Part shown: piece after piece, positions 1 to 8,257 of the stretch | How positions within the stretch are numbered: the stretch's first letter is position 1 | Layout of the letters: each line of letters starts with the position of its first letter | NCBI GenBank assembly: GCA_009840005.1 | Contig: VXOR01000100.1 | Location: 1-52,318, forward strand | Reading direction: 5' to 3' | DNA length: 52,318 nucleotides | Source: Gemmatimonadota bacterium | GTDB taxonomy: Bacteria; Latescibacterota; UBA2968; UBA8231 | Position numbers and translations under genes: made by a program | Notes under the pieces: model-generated | Told to the model about the DNA's origin: nothing | The model's database searches: none | Seen by the model: the letters and a program-made list of their open reading frames with translations, nothing else

Positions 1-188
1 CCCCGCTTTCGCTCACGCTCGGGGCACACCCGGAATTTCCAGACAGCTTCTTAGATGCTTCGACTCCGCTTCGCTACGCTCAGCATGACAGGTGCTGTCG
101 TCTTAGGTTGTCATGCTGAGCGTAGCGAAGCATCTCATACCACTTCTACTGTCGTGTACTTAGCTCTAAAAGACAAAAGGAGCATATT
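1..188. repeat. Intergenic inverted repeat, dispersed family
   Basis: Non-coding leader of the first gene. It contains a perfect 23-bp inverted repeat with arms at 68-90 and 109-131, able to form a long hairpin. The arms carry the motif GCTTCGCTACGCTCAGCATG and its complement. Related arms occur at 35728-35797, 43003-43055 and 51541-51621. The tail at 146-165 (CTACTGTCGTGTACTTAGCT) is repeated exactly at 35809-35828, so a larger unit than the hairpin was copied. No gene is seen in the first 54 bases. Confidence 0.8.
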
Positions 189-1316
189 ATGAGCACATAC
201 GATTTTGGCAGTGGACGCACGGATCCCGGCTCGTTCCCCACGGAGGCGCTGGCCGAGGCGGCTAGCGAGGCCGTGCGCGAGTTGGGCGCAGAGCTGGTGC
301 GCTATCCCGGCGACATGGGCCATCAGGGCTTGCGCGAGGTCATGGCCATGCGCGAATCCAAGCGCGAGGGCATCGACGTGTCCGCGGACCACATCGCGCT
401 GATGAACGGCTCCATGCAGGCAGTTACGCTGGTAGCCGAAGCACTGATGGAAGGGCCGGGGGACGTGATCGTCACCGAGGAACTAACGTATTCCGGGACG
501 ATTGGCGCGTACAAGCGGTTGGGGGCCGAGCTGGTCGGGGTGCCGCTCGACGAGCAGGGCATGCGCGTCGATGCGCTGGCTGACGTTTTGGCGGATTTGC
601 GCCGCAAGGGTACTCCGCCGCGCTTTATTTATACCTTGGCGACCTACCAAAACCCCACCGGCTCGGTCATGCCGAGGCAGCGCCGCCTCGAACTGCTCGA
701 AGTAGCGCGCTACTACGAGACCATTGTGGTGGAAGACAACTGCTACGGCGATGTGCATTTTGAGGGGCCAGAAGAGCCGGCGCTCTACGCGCTCGACGAT
801 AGTCCCGACGTCCTGTACATCGGCTCGCTGTCCAAAATTTTGGGACCCGGCGTGCGGTTGGGCTATTTGTTGGCTCGGCCGCCCATGCTGGGGCGGATTC
901 TCGACCGCCGCTACGACGGGGGCAATAGCTTGCTGGCGGCCGCTTGTTGCGCGGCCTTGTTCCGCGACCGGCTGTGGCAGCACCTAGCAGAGACCAACGC
1001 CATTCTCAAGGAAAAGCGCGACGCAGTCTTCGCCGGTCTCGAAGAGAACGCGGGCGATCTGTGCACGTGGTCGCGGCCGGTGGGCGGCATGTTCATCTGG
1101 ATCGAGTTCCCCGAAGATGTAGATCGCGATCGCCTCATGGCCCTGTGTGCCGAGCGCGGCATTGTGGTGGCGCGGGGGCAGGGCTTCCACATCCGGCGCG
1201 AGGATGTGCCGGCCATACGCCTCGCCTTTGGCTTTGCCTCGCTGGAGGCGGTCCGCGAGGGCGTGCCGCTGTTGGCCGAGTGCATCCACGAGGCGCGGGT
1301 CCCCGTGATGGCCTGA
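189..1316 (+). CDS. PLP-dependent aminotransferase, class I/II (2-aminoadipate/KAT-like)
   Basis: A 375-residue fold-type I aminotransferase that transfers an amino group between an amino acid and a 2-oxo acid in the cytoplasm. Visible hallmarks are the NPTG motif at residues 155-158, Asp183 and Tyr186 in VEDNCYGD for PLP contact, the Schiff-base lysine Lys216 in SLSKILGPGVRLGY, and a C-terminal substrate-binding Arg in IRLAFGF. It lacks the GntR DNA-binding head of MocR proteins, so it is the enzyme-only form related to LysN/2-aminoadipate aminotransferases. The ATG at 189 is preceded by AAAAGGAG. Its stop overlaps the start of the NAD synthetase gene (TGATG), so the two are translationally coupled. 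Substrate is not determinable from sequence. Confidence 0.88.
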   Translation: MSTYDFGSGRTDPGSFPTEALAEAASEAVRELGAELVRYPGDMGHQGLREVMAMRESKREGIDVSADHIALMNGSMQAVTLVAEALMEGPGDVIVTEELTYSGTIGAYKRLGAELVGVPLDEQGMRVDALADVLADLRRKGTPPRFIYTLATYQNPTGSVMPRQRRLELLEVARYYETIVVEDNCYGDVHFEGPEEPALYALDDSPDVLYIGSLSKILGPGVRLGYLLARPPMLGRILDRRYDGGNSLLAAACCAALFRDRLWQHLAETNAILKEKRDAVFAGLEENAGDLCTWSRPVGGMFIWIEFPEDVDRDRLMALCAERGIVVARGQGFHIRREDVPAIRLAFGFASLEAVREGVPLLAECIHEARVPVMA

Positions 1317-3226
1317 TGGGTCTGCCCGCAATCGCCTTGGTGCAGATGGAGGTCAAGCCTGGGCGACCCGACCTGAATGCGGAGCGGATGCTGGCTTTTA
1401 TCGCGCAAGCGCGGGAGGCCGGCGCTGAGGTCGTGGTGTTTTCCGAGCTGTGCATTAGCGGCTATATCCTCGGCGACTTGTGGGAGATGGATGCTTACGT
1501 GGAGGATTTTGCTGCGTATAGCGACGAGATTTGCCGGGCCAGCACTGGGTTGACCGTGATTTTTGGCAATGTAGCGGTGGACCCCGTCCACAATGGACAA
1601 GATGGACGGCGGCGCAAGTACAATGCCGTCTATGTGTGCGCCAACGGAGAATACGCGGTGCGCGAAGCCGTGCCCGCCGGGCTGCCCTGCGGCGTCCACC
1701 CCAAGACCCTGCATCCCAACTATCGATTCTTTGACGACGACCGGCACTTCTTCTCGCTGCGCCACTTAGCTGAGGCCGAGGGCCGGTCGCTGGAGGACTG
1801 GTTGTATCCGTACAAGGTGCGGCTCAAGGACGGGCGGGCCTTTGGCTTTGGCGTGCAACTGTGCGAGGACATGTGGTGCGAGGACTACTGCCACAGCGGC
1901 GAGTCCCTCGACACGCTCGCGCTGTATCGCCGCCGCGGGGCTGAGGCCGTATTTAACCTCTCGTCCTCGCCTTTTACTTGGCAGAAAAGCGACAAGCGCA
2001 ACCGCGTGGTGCGCCAGATACTGGCGCGTTCGCCCCTGCCGTTTTTCTACGTCAACCAAGTTGGAGCGCAAAACAACGGCAAGAACATCATTGTGTTTGA
2101 CGGCGACAGCACGGCGTACGCGGCCAGCGGAGACATTGCGTGCCGCGCGCGTCCGTGGCGGGAACAGCTCGTACTCACGAGTTGCGGCGAGGTCGCGTCG
2201 GCCCAAAGCGAAATCGAAGCCCAGTACGCGGGTATCCTCACTGGGCTGCGGCACTTGGACGACGTGCGCGGTGCGGAGAGCAAGTTCCTGATTGCGACGA
2301 GCGGTGGCGTGGACTCCAGCGTGGTTTGCTGTCTGTTGGAGCGCGCCTTTGGCCCGGAGCGCGTGTTTGCGGTCAACATGCCGACGCGCTTCAACGCCGC
2401 TGTTACCCAAGACAACGCCCGCTCGCTGTGCGCCGCGCTAGGCGTCGATTATCTATGCTGCCCGATTGAATCGCTGTACGAGGCCGTCGCCGCTCTCGTG
2501 CAGGGCGCGGAATTTTCCGTGGGGCAGGGCGAGTACACGCGGTTGGTGGATGAGAACGTGCAGGCGCGCATCCGCTTTGCCGATGTGCTCTCCGGATTAG
2601 CGGCCAAATACGGACTCGTGTTCACGTCCAACGGCAACAAGACCGAGGTCGCCTTGGGCTATGCCACGCTCTACGGGGATGTCAGCGGCGCGGTGGCTCC
2701 GATTGCCGACCTGTACAAGGTGCAGGTCTTCGCGCTGGCGCGCTTTCTCAACGAGGATGTCTATGGCCGCGCTGTGGTGCCGGAGAATTTGCTCGACGGC
2801 TCGGTGGTGCCTAGTGCCGAGCTGTCTGAGGCCCAAGACGTGACGCAGGGCTTGGGCGATCCGATTAAGTACGGATACCACGACGCCGTGCTGCGGCAGT
2901 TTATCGAATACCGGCGGCACAGCAGCGATTTGTTGCAGTGGTTTATAGAGGGTGTGTTGTTAGAGAAGTTGGAGTGGGACGATGAGGCGCGTTTCCGCGC
3001 GTACTTCCCGGACGCGCGCAGTTGGATCGAAGATCTCGAATGGGTGGAGCGCCAAGTGCGGATCAACTACTTCAAGCGGATTCAAGCGCCGCCAGTCATC
3101 GTTTTGAGCAAGCGCGCCTTTGGCTTTGATTTGCGCGAGACCCAACAGCCCCCGTACGCGCCGCGCCGCTGCGAACAGCTAAAGGCCGAGGTGATAAGGC
3201 AGTGGTCAGTGACCAGTGACCAGTGA
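1316..3226 (+). CDS. nadE: Glutamine-dependent NAD+ synthetase
   Basis: A 636-residue two-domain enzyme making NAD+ from deamido-NAD+, ATP and glutamine. The N-terminal nitrilase-type glutaminase domain (about 1-290) has the catalytic triad Glu44 (FSELCISGY), Lys130 (HPKTLHPNY) and Cys183 (GVQLCEDMW). The C-terminal synthetase has the pyrophosphatase P-loop SGGVDSS at 329-335, followed by TSNGNKTE and the YGDVSGA region. The reading frame is open further upstream, but that part only shadows the aminotransferase; ATG 1316 overlaps the previous stop and begins the conserved LPAIALVQM strand. Oddity: the last eight or so residues and the stop codon lie inside a heptanucleotide repeat tract, so the native C-terminus was replaced or extended by repeat DNA. 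Confidence 0.95.
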   Translation: MGLPAIALVQMEVKPGRPDLNAERMLAFIAQAREAGAEVVVFSELCISGYILGDLWEMDAYVEDFAAYSDEICRASTGLTVIFGNVAVDPVHNGQDGRRRKYNAVYVCANGEYAVREAVPAGLPCGVHPKTLHPNYRFFDDDRHFFSLRHLAEAEGRSLEDWLYPYKVRLKDGRAFGFGVQLCEDMWCEDYCHSGESLDTLALYRRRGAEAVFNLSSSPFTWQKSDKRNRVVRQILARSPLPFFYVNQVGAQNNGKNIIVFDGDSTAYAASGDIACRARPWREQLVLTSCGEVASAQSEIEAQYAGILTGLRHLDDVRGAESKFLIATSGGVDSSVVCCLLERAFGPERVFAVNMPTRFNAAVTQDNARSLCAALGVDYLCCPIESLYEAVAALVQGAEFSVGQGEYTRLVDENVQARIRFADVLSGLAAKYGLVFTSNGNKTEVALGYATLYGDVSGAVAPIADLYKVQVFALARFLNEDVYGRAVVPENLLDGSVVPSAELSEAQDVTQGLGDPIKYGYHDAVLRQFIEYRRHSSDLLQWFIEGVLLEKLEWDDEARFRAYFPDARSWIEDLEWVERQVRINYFKRIQAPPVIVLSKRAFGFDLRETQQPPYAPRRCEQLKAEVIRQWSVTSDQ

Positions 3227-3310
3227 CCAGCCCCGGCCCATCCCCACATAATGGGAAGGGGCGGGGAACTGACCACTGACCACTGACCACTGACCACTAA
3301 CCACTAACAA
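3200..3310. repeat. Heptanucleotide repeat tract, inverted arms
   Basis: Tandem copies of GTGACCA on the left (about 3204-3230) and GACCACT on the right (about 3269-3305) flank a GC-rich centre with CCCC and GGGG arms, giving an imperfect long hairpin. The left part encodes the C-terminal tail and stop of NadE. Similar tracts lie at 18369-18412 (GGTTAGT units) and in degenerate form at 23722-23740. Confidence 0.8.
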
Positions 3311-3322
3311 TAGGAGACTATT

Positions 3323-4930
3323 ATGACCGACCCGATCCTGCTCACCGACGAGCAGATGCGCGAGTTTATCGTCAATGGCTATCTGGTCTTTGAGCCGACT
3401 GTGCCCGAGGGGACGCACGAGGCGTGCTATGAGCGGCTCAACCAAATCATCGACTCCGAGCTAAATCCGGGCAACAACATTCTGCCGCGCGTGCCCGCCA
3501 TGCGCCACGTGCTCAACTCGCCCGAGGTGCGCGGCGCGCTCATCAGCGTCTTAGGCCCGAATTACTTGGAGCATCCGCACCGCTACTGCCATCCGCTCAA
3601 GCCGGTGGAGGAAGCTGTGCCTGTGGCCGAGGCCGAGGAAAGGCTGCGCCGCAACTGCCATCAGGACGGGTACACGCCGATGGGCCATCCACGCCAGCAC
3701 TATCTGCGCTATGCGCGGATCATGTACTACCCGCAGGATTCGCCGGTCGAGTTGGGGTCGACGCACGTGATTCCGGGGACGCAGTTCAATCGCGGACTGA
3801 CCGACGAGGACCGGGCGCGCGCCTTGCCATTGGCTGGCCGGGCCGGCACGGTGTCGCTGACGCACTTCGATGTGGGCCACGCGGCCGGCGTCAGCCTGCT
3901 GCCGAGGCACCGGCACATGATCAAGTTCATCTACATGCGAGCCTCCGAGCCGACGGCACCGACTTGGGACTGCAAAAGCATGTACTGGCAAAAGCCCCAA
4001 CGCATTGAGTCTCCCTACGATCTGGAACTGGCTTGGGCGCACACTTGGGATTGGCTCTGCGGCAAGCGGGATCGCTACGATAGCTGGCCACAGGCTGCTG
4101 GGGATGTGCCAGCGCTTATCGCTCAGCTCGATCCAGAGTTGGACTTGGAGCAACGGCTTGCAGCAGCACAACAGTTGGCTGGATTCGGCGTTGATGCGGC
4201 GGCCGCTGTACCAGTGCTCGTCGAGTGTTTGGGCACCGATCACCAAGCCATGCGCACGGCCGCGACCTATGCGCTGGGCGCGATTGGTGAGCCGGCGGTT
4301 GCGTCACTGGCCAAAGCGTTGTGCGCCGCAGGTCGTGAGGCCGATCAACACGAAGCCCCACCCGCTTGGAACGAGGGGGCGACTAACATGGAAGATGCGG
4401 CGCAGGCGCTGGCGGCCGTTGGCGAACCCGCGGTCGAGGCGCTTTGTGAGTTGTTGGAGGACGAAAGCGAGTGGACTCAGGTCAACGCGGCCTTTGCCCT
4501 CGGCGAGATGGATTCGCACGCAGTGGCAGCAGTCCCGGCGCTGACGCGGAGCCTCGAAGATGGCTCGCATCGCTTGGTGCGCACGGCGCTTGTCGCGCTG
4601 GGCAATATCGCTCGGGACGTACCAGTGGAAGTCTTGGGGCGAATGCTCTCGGCCGATCATCCAAATTGGCAGGAGGAAGCCGGTCGCCGCTGGGTGCCGC
4701 GCGACCAGGTGCGGACCAACGCGGCGATAGCGTGCGCCCAGCTCGGCCAAGCCGCCGCTCCGTTAGAAACCCAGCTTTTCAGGGCGCTCGACGATTCCTG
4801 CGGTCACGTGGGCGCGTTCGCGCTCAGTGCTCTGCAACAGATTGGCTCTCCCACCGCCACGCAGGCTGTGATGGATTATTTGTACTCTCAGCGCTGGGAT
4901 GCTGCTATTGATGGCGAGCGGCAGTTTTGA
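3323..4930 (+). CDS. Phytanoyl-CoA dioxygenase family protein fused to HEAT repeats
   Basis: A 535-residue protein in two parts. Residues about 1-270 match the PhyH family of Fe(II)/2-oxoglutarate oxygenases: the metal-binding HxD is His113-Gln-Asp115 in NCHQDGY, and a distal His (His181 or, more likely, His186 in DVGHAAG) precedes Arg196, a candidate 2-oxoglutarate ligand. STHVIPGTQ at 146-154 is also typical. From about residue 275 to the end are HEAT/PBS-lyase repeats (for example AAVPVLVECL, MRTAATYALGAIGEPAV), usually protein-interaction modules. PhyH proteins are normally about 250-300 residues, so the HEAT tail nearly doubles it. The start is supported by AATAGGAG upstream. Substrate unknown; it hydroxylates an organic substrate by family analogy. 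Confidence 0.85.
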   Translation: MTDPILLTDEQMREFIVNGYLVFEPTVPEGTHEACYERLNQIIDSELNPGNNILPRVPAMRHVLNSPEVRGALISVLGPNYLEHPHRYCHPLKPVEEAVPVAEAEERLRRNCHQDGYTPMGHPRQHYLRYARIMYYPQDSPVELGSTHVIPGTQFNRGLTDEDRARALPLAGRAGTVSLTHFDVGHAAGVSLLPRHRHMIKFIYMRASEPTAPTWDCKSMYWQKPQRIESPYDLELAWAHTWDWLCGKRDRYDSWPQAAGDVPALIAQLDPELDLEQRLAAAQQLAGFGVDAAAAVPVLVECLGTDHQAMRTAATYALGAIGEPAVASLAKALCAAGREADQHEAPPAWNEGATNMEDAAQALAAVGEPAVEALCELLEDESEWTQVNAAFALGEMDSHAVAAVPALTRSLEDGSHRLVRTALVALGNIARDVPVEVLGRMLSADHPNWQEEAGRRWVPRDQVRTNAAIACAQLGQAAAPLETQLFRALDDSCGHVGAFALSALQQIGSPTATQAVMDYLYSQRWDAAIDGERQF

Positions 4931-4996
4931 GTCGCGGATTTTGGGGGAATTAGGAATGGTGATGCGTAGGCGACCGGTGCCGATTAGCTTTGGGCA

Positions 4997-5452
4997 TTAA
5001 TGGAGATCAATTAGCATCGAGACCTCGCCTCTTCTGGTCACCTTCGCTATGAAGGGGGGCCGATTCTTTTTGAGGAAACGAGCTATCCGGGGAAGCGCCT
5101 TGACGAATATATCGGCCATTTCGCTGCCCTGACAATCCCGGGCAGTAAGTGTAAACATGGCTATGTTGGCCGTTTTGACGGCTAGGCGCTCAGACGTTCG
5201 ATATCTGATCCTGAGATCCTTAGTGAGAACGACCCATTTTCTCTTGCCGACCTCGTGGAGCCAACGTTCGTCTTCGGTGTCAGCGGGGAACAGGTCATCG
5301 TGGACATAGACCTCAGCACCCTCTTGCTTGAGGGCGTCGGCAATCGTCTTCTTCCCTAGAGAACGGTCAATAAAGAAAACAAGTGGTTCAGGCTGCGCGG
5401 GTGTATAATTCACAGCGGATCGCTTCTTCGATCTCGAGCGTTGAGCGGCCAT
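4997..5452 (-). CDS. VapC45-like PIN-like toxin
   Basis: Up to 151 residues. The core FFIDRSLGKKTIADAL...EGAEVYVHDDLFPADTEDERWL...WVVLTKD resembles the PIN-like domain of Mycobacterium tuberculosis VapC45 and related DUF5615-type predicted ribonucleases. Acidic residues expected for metal binding are present (Asp in FFIDRS, Asp in LTKD). It follows the DUF433-containing antitoxin gene and overlaps its 3' end. The ATG at 5452 gives a 65-base overlap without a visible ribosome site; an in-frame GTG at 5413 (about 138 residues) preceded by GAAGAAG is an equally good start. Role inferred: growth-inhibiting RNase neutralised by the upstream partner. Confidence 0.75.
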   Translation of the reverse strand: MAAQRSRSKKRSAVNYTPAQPEPLVFFIDRSLGKKTIADALKQEGAEVYVHDDLFPADTEDERWLHEVGKRKWVVLTKDLRIRYRTSERLAVKTANIAMFTLTARDCQGSEMADIFVKALPRIARFLKKNRPPFIAKVTRRGEVSMLIDLH

Positions 5453-6101
5453 AGTCGTCCGCTAATGCACCGATTGCTTCCCCAGCCTTGTAGCGTTCGG
5501 CTATAATAGCTGTAGGAATCCCAGTGCCTGCGAGCACCGGGCGACCAAAAGATATGCGAGGATCAATGACAATTGCCTTGGGTTCTTCTATAAGTTGTTG
5601 GCCTAGGCGCTTGCGCGTAAATGGGTATAGCCTCAGAGCATAACCAGCCGAATCCCTATCAATGCGTCGCAGATGTGCCTGCAACAGGTTCCGAAGTACT
5701 AGTTGTCCAGCCTGAGAAACATTGATGAGTTGACCGTATTCCTCGATAAAGAGGTCCAAGCCGTCGGTTTCGAGCTTGTGGTATGCGAGAGGGCGATCGG
5801 AATTTAGTTCTTCTTTGATGAAATCGATGGCAATCCTGACCTTGTGCAGTGATATGCGATGGTCGCGGCGGATGGCATCTAGCACATGAATTTCGACCAG
5901 ATTGATAAAGGATAGAAGATTCTGGCTATCGTCTGGCAGCTCGATCACAGGCTGGAAGAACCGGTCTCCCTTGCTAGTAGGGTACTTGCGGCCTCGCACC
6001 CAAGAGCGAAGGGTAGTCTCGGGAATGCGCAGATAGTGAGCAGCCTCGGGAATGCTGTAACAGGGCATTGCGCGTATATCATCTGTTGCGATAGATCCCA
6101 T
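5388..6101 (-). CDS. VapB45-like antitoxin, HTH plus DUF433
   Basis: A 237-residue protein. Residues about 12-40 form a MerR-like helix-turn-helix (YSIPEAAHYLRIPETTLRSWVRG); the C-terminal third is DUF433 (DPRISFGRPVLAGTGIPTAIIAERYKAGEAI). This arrangement is that of VapB45-type antitoxins paired with PIN-like toxins. It should bind its own promoter and neutralise the toxin encoded immediately downstream. AAAGGA lies just before the ATG at 6101. The gene overlaps the toxin gene, ensuring antitoxin-first translation. Confidence 0.8.
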   Translation of the reverse strand: MGSIATDDIRAMPCYSIPEAAHYLRIPETTLRSWVRGRKYPTSKGDRFFQPVIELPDDSQNLLSFINLVEIHVLDAIRRDHRISLHKVRIAIDFIKEELNSDRPLAYHKLETDGLDLFIEEYGQLINVSQAGQLVLRNLLQAHLRRIDRDSAGYALRLYPFTRKRLGQQLIEEPKAIVIDPRISFGRPVLAGTGIPTAIIAERYKAGEAIGALADDYGRSTLEIEEAIRCELYTRAA

Positions 6102-6157
6102 ACCAAAGTCCTTTAGCCAAGAGACGTTTTAATATACATAGATAGCGCAGGCGTCGC

Positions 6158-6736
6158 TCAGGGCGTTTTGCGCACGCCTTGGAGGAAGATGCGCATGATG
6201 GTATCGGCCATCGCCTCGACGTTCAGACCTCTTGAATGGATCATCACCGAGCGCACCATGTCGCGGAGGATAGCGGCTTCGACCTTTGGGTGATCGACGG
6301 AGAAGACACCCTCATCAGCGCCGTTTTGTAGGACGGATTCGATTGCTGCGAGTTGGATGCGTCGTTCCTCGCGCCAGCGCTTGCGGTTTTCGCCCCTGCC
6401 GTCCTCGCTCTTGCCATCCTCCTGCGACATCAAGCGAAAGAAGAAGCGGTTCTGGCTGAAGAAGGAGACGATGGCGTGGACCATCCGGCGGAGTTCATCT
6501 TCGGGATTCTGCTGACGATTGGCCTTGCGCTGGAGTTGCTCGTTGAGCCGCCGGATGCCTTCGAAGACCACCGCAAAGTACAGCTCTTCCTTATCGGCAA
6601 AGTACTTGTAGATCGTTCCTTTGCCGACGCCGGCCTGATGGGCAATGTCGTCCATGAGCACTTCGTCGAAGCGCTTGGCCGAGAAGAGGCGGGCGGCCTC
6701 CTCAAGAATGAGCTTTTTGCGGTCTATTTTGGCCAT
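6158..6736 (-). CDS. TetR/AcrR family transcriptional regulator
   Basis: A 192-residue repressor. The N-terminal TetR helix-turn-helix is clear at about 8-52 (ILEEAARLFSAKRFDEVLMDDIAHQAGVGKGTIYKYF); the rest is an all-helical ligand-binding domain without recognisable family signature. It is the only TetR gene in the window. The downstream-facing neighbours are the toxin-antitoxin pair and, upstream, the helix-hairpin-helix gene 24 bases away, probably in the same transcript. No TetR-like palindrome was seen beside it, but one lies at 23021-23040 in front of the RND efflux operon; regulation of that operon in trans is a guess. Confidence 0.9.
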   Translation of the reverse strand: MAKIDRKKLILEEAARLFSAKRFDEVLMDDIAHQAGVGKGTIYKYFADKEELYFAVVFEGIRRLNEQLQRKANRQQNPEDELRRMVHAIVSFFSQNRFFFRLMSQEDGKSEDGRGENRKRWREERRIQLAAIESVLQNGADEGVFSVDHPKVEAAILRDMVRSVMIHSRGLNVEAMADTIMRIFLQGVRKTP

Positions 6737-6759
6737 GGATAGAAGTTAATACCTAGGGC

Positions 6760-7392
6760 CTATTCTTCAAGAAATACATACCGTTCCAGTCGCGCCAGTT
6801 CGTCGTCATCGACGTATTTTCCGATTTCTCGTCTCCATTGTGCCATGCTCTTGTAGGGCCGGTATTCCTCAAACTCGTGCGCCATGCGCTTGCCGACTCC
6901 GGGGATTGTGAGGAAATCCGCTTCGCTAGCAGTGTTGAGTTCAAGCGGCACGAAGACGTACTGCTCTAGCCGCGCCAGTTCGTCGTCATCGACGTATTTT
7001 CCGATTTCTCGTCTCCATTGTGCCATGCTTTTATAGGGTCGGTATTCTTCAAACTCGTGCGCCATGCGCTTGCCGACTCCCGGCACTAGTTTCATCTCGG
7101 CGTCGCTGGCGGTATTGAGATTGATCGGCAGGAAGAGATTGACATACAATTCAGCTTGGACCGAGTCCGCCAAGGTCGAATCCAAATAGGCGTCGAACGC
7201 TTCCATGCCGATAAAAGGTCTCTGCTCTACAATCCCCTCGACCAATGCTGAATCGAGTTGCGCTAGGGCTAACAGTTGTTCGGTGCCGGCGCGGTTGGGG
7301 TTGAGGACCGTTTCGTTTTTGCCGACCTGTCCTTGGGCATTGCTACCGTAGAGGCAGATGGTTAGAACTGCTACTGAAATGACGTGCTGCAT
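6760..7392 (-). CDS. Exported helix-hairpin-helix (ComEA-like) protein with tandem repeat
   Basis: 210 residues with an N-terminal signal sequence (about 1-22, ending SNAQGQ) and helix-hairpin-helix repeats of the ComEA type. After a degenerate first unit (LNPNRAGTEQLLALAQL), two almost identical 60-residue units follow, each with LNTAS, PGVGKRMAHEFEEYRPYKSM and the tail GKYVDDDELARLE. Such units bind DNA non-specifically in ComEA, but here the protein could equally be structural. The two units differ at few bases (6791-6900 versus 6971-7080), implying recent duplication or gene conversion. Neighbours give no competence genes, so uptake function is speculative. Confidence 0.75.
   Translation of the reverse strand: MQHVISVAVLTICLYGSNAQGQVGKNETVLNPNRAGTEQLLALAQLDSALVEGIVEQRPFIGMEAFDAYLDSTLADSVQAELYVNLFLPINLNTASDAEMKLVPGVGKRMAHEFEEYRPYKSMAQWRREIGKYVDDDELARLEQYVFVPLELNTASEADFLTIPGVGKRMAHEFEEYRPYKSMAQWRREIGKYVDDDELARLERYVFLEE
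6791..7080 (-). repeat. Intragenic 180-bp tandem duplication
   Basis: Two units with a 180-bp (60-codon) period: 6791-6900 and 6971-7080 are nearly identical at nucleotide level, differing mainly at third codon positions, inside the helix-hairpin-helix gene. In-frame period means the duplication adds one whole domain. Confidence 0.9.
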
Positions 7393-7395
7393 TGC

Positions 7396-7854
7396 TTAAT
7401 TCTCCTTTGTTTGTTCCCGGCTCAGCGCCGGGTGGTGGTAAGTATAAAGAAACCCGATCAGGCCTAGCTGGACCAGCGCCCCAGGTGCCAATGCTGGCAT
7501 GGCGCCGCTCAATGCTTTAAAAAGAAGTTCCAACCCGCTCAGCGTCGGGTGCATTTCCAATTCAAACTCCATATTGGAACTAAGATGGAACCAGAGACCG
7601 ACCATGCCGCCTAAGACGAAAGTTAGCATAGTCCAGCGGAATAGACGCAGGATGATCGCGCCCCGGTAAAGTAGCCGCACCGCCAACAAAATTAATCCGA
7701 GTGCCAACAAGACCAAGGGCACCTGTTGACGCCATTCTTCAAAATGATCGAGCAGCAGTAGTTCGGTGCCTAGTCCTACGGTCCCTAGGACAAAAATCAG
7801 TAGGATACCTCGCCGCAAAGAAACGACTCCACCCTCTTTTTTGCTATCGGCCAT
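7396..7854 (-). CDS. Hypothetical inner-membrane protein
   Basis: 152 residues with about four hydrophobic segments (near 15-33, 43-61, 69-88 and 118-138). The N-terminus MADSKKEGGVVSLRRG is cytoplasmic by the positive-inside rule. No family recognised. It sits between the helix-hairpin-helix gene (3-base gap) and the broken hydrolase, whose stop overlaps or abuts its start at 7854, so it appears to be part of a minus-strand transcript. Confidence 0.65.
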   Translation of the reverse strand: MADSKKEGGVVSLRRGILLIFVLGTVGLGTELLLLDHFEEWRQQVPLVLLALGLILLAVRLLYRGAIILRLFRWTMLTFVLGGMVGLWFHLSSNMEFELEMHPTLSGLELLFKALSGAMPALAPGALVQLGLIGFLYTYHHPALSREQTKEN

Positions 7855-8207
7855 TATTCAGCTTTCAACGTTTTGTTGAAGAAACTAATTGTGCGTTCCC
7901 AAGCCAGTTTGGCGGCTGCTTCGTCGTAGCGGGGCGTGGTGTCGTTGTGGAAGCCGTGATTGACGCTTGGGTACATGTGCATCGCATAGTCGATGTCGGC
8001 TTCTTTTAGCGCGGCTTCGTACGCCGGCCAGCCGACGTTGATTCTCTCATCTAGTTCGTAGTTCGGCATAGCAGTAGCTGTCAGCTCGCCGATGGCAAAA
8101 CGGGCCGCATCATCGAGAAACTGGCGGCGGTCAATGTCGCCGTGGACGTAGCGGTCGTATAGCTTGAGCAGTTGTGGGTCGTATTCAGCAGCCGTTTTTC
8201 GTTCCAT
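7854..8207 (-). pseudogene. Dienelactone hydrolase with in-frame internal deletion
   Basis: 117 residues. The first 46 or so ([32 protein letters not shown]) match the N-terminus of exported dienelactone-hydrolase family proteins, normally about 280-295 residues. The last 65 or so ([38 protein letters not shown]) match their C-terminus, including the catalytic His of NHGFH. The middle, with the nucleophile elbow (usually GFCFGG) and most of the alpha/beta core, is absent. The joint falls in [11 protein letters not shown], where both parent segments carry a similar NY/HY-x-L string. Almost certainly inactive as a hydrolase, although the frame is intact and the ATG at 8207 remains. Family comparison is from memory. 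Confidence 0.8.
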
Positions 8208-8257
8208 GGTTATCTTCTATTAGTTAGATACGACAATTCGTACAGTGGAAATGTCAG

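Noticed and set aside
911..1765. Long minus-strand frame across the aminotransferase and NAD synthetase genes
   Set aside because: It is antisense to two clearly coding genes with intact motifs, shows no family motif and has no ribosome site; typical of GC-rich shadow frames.
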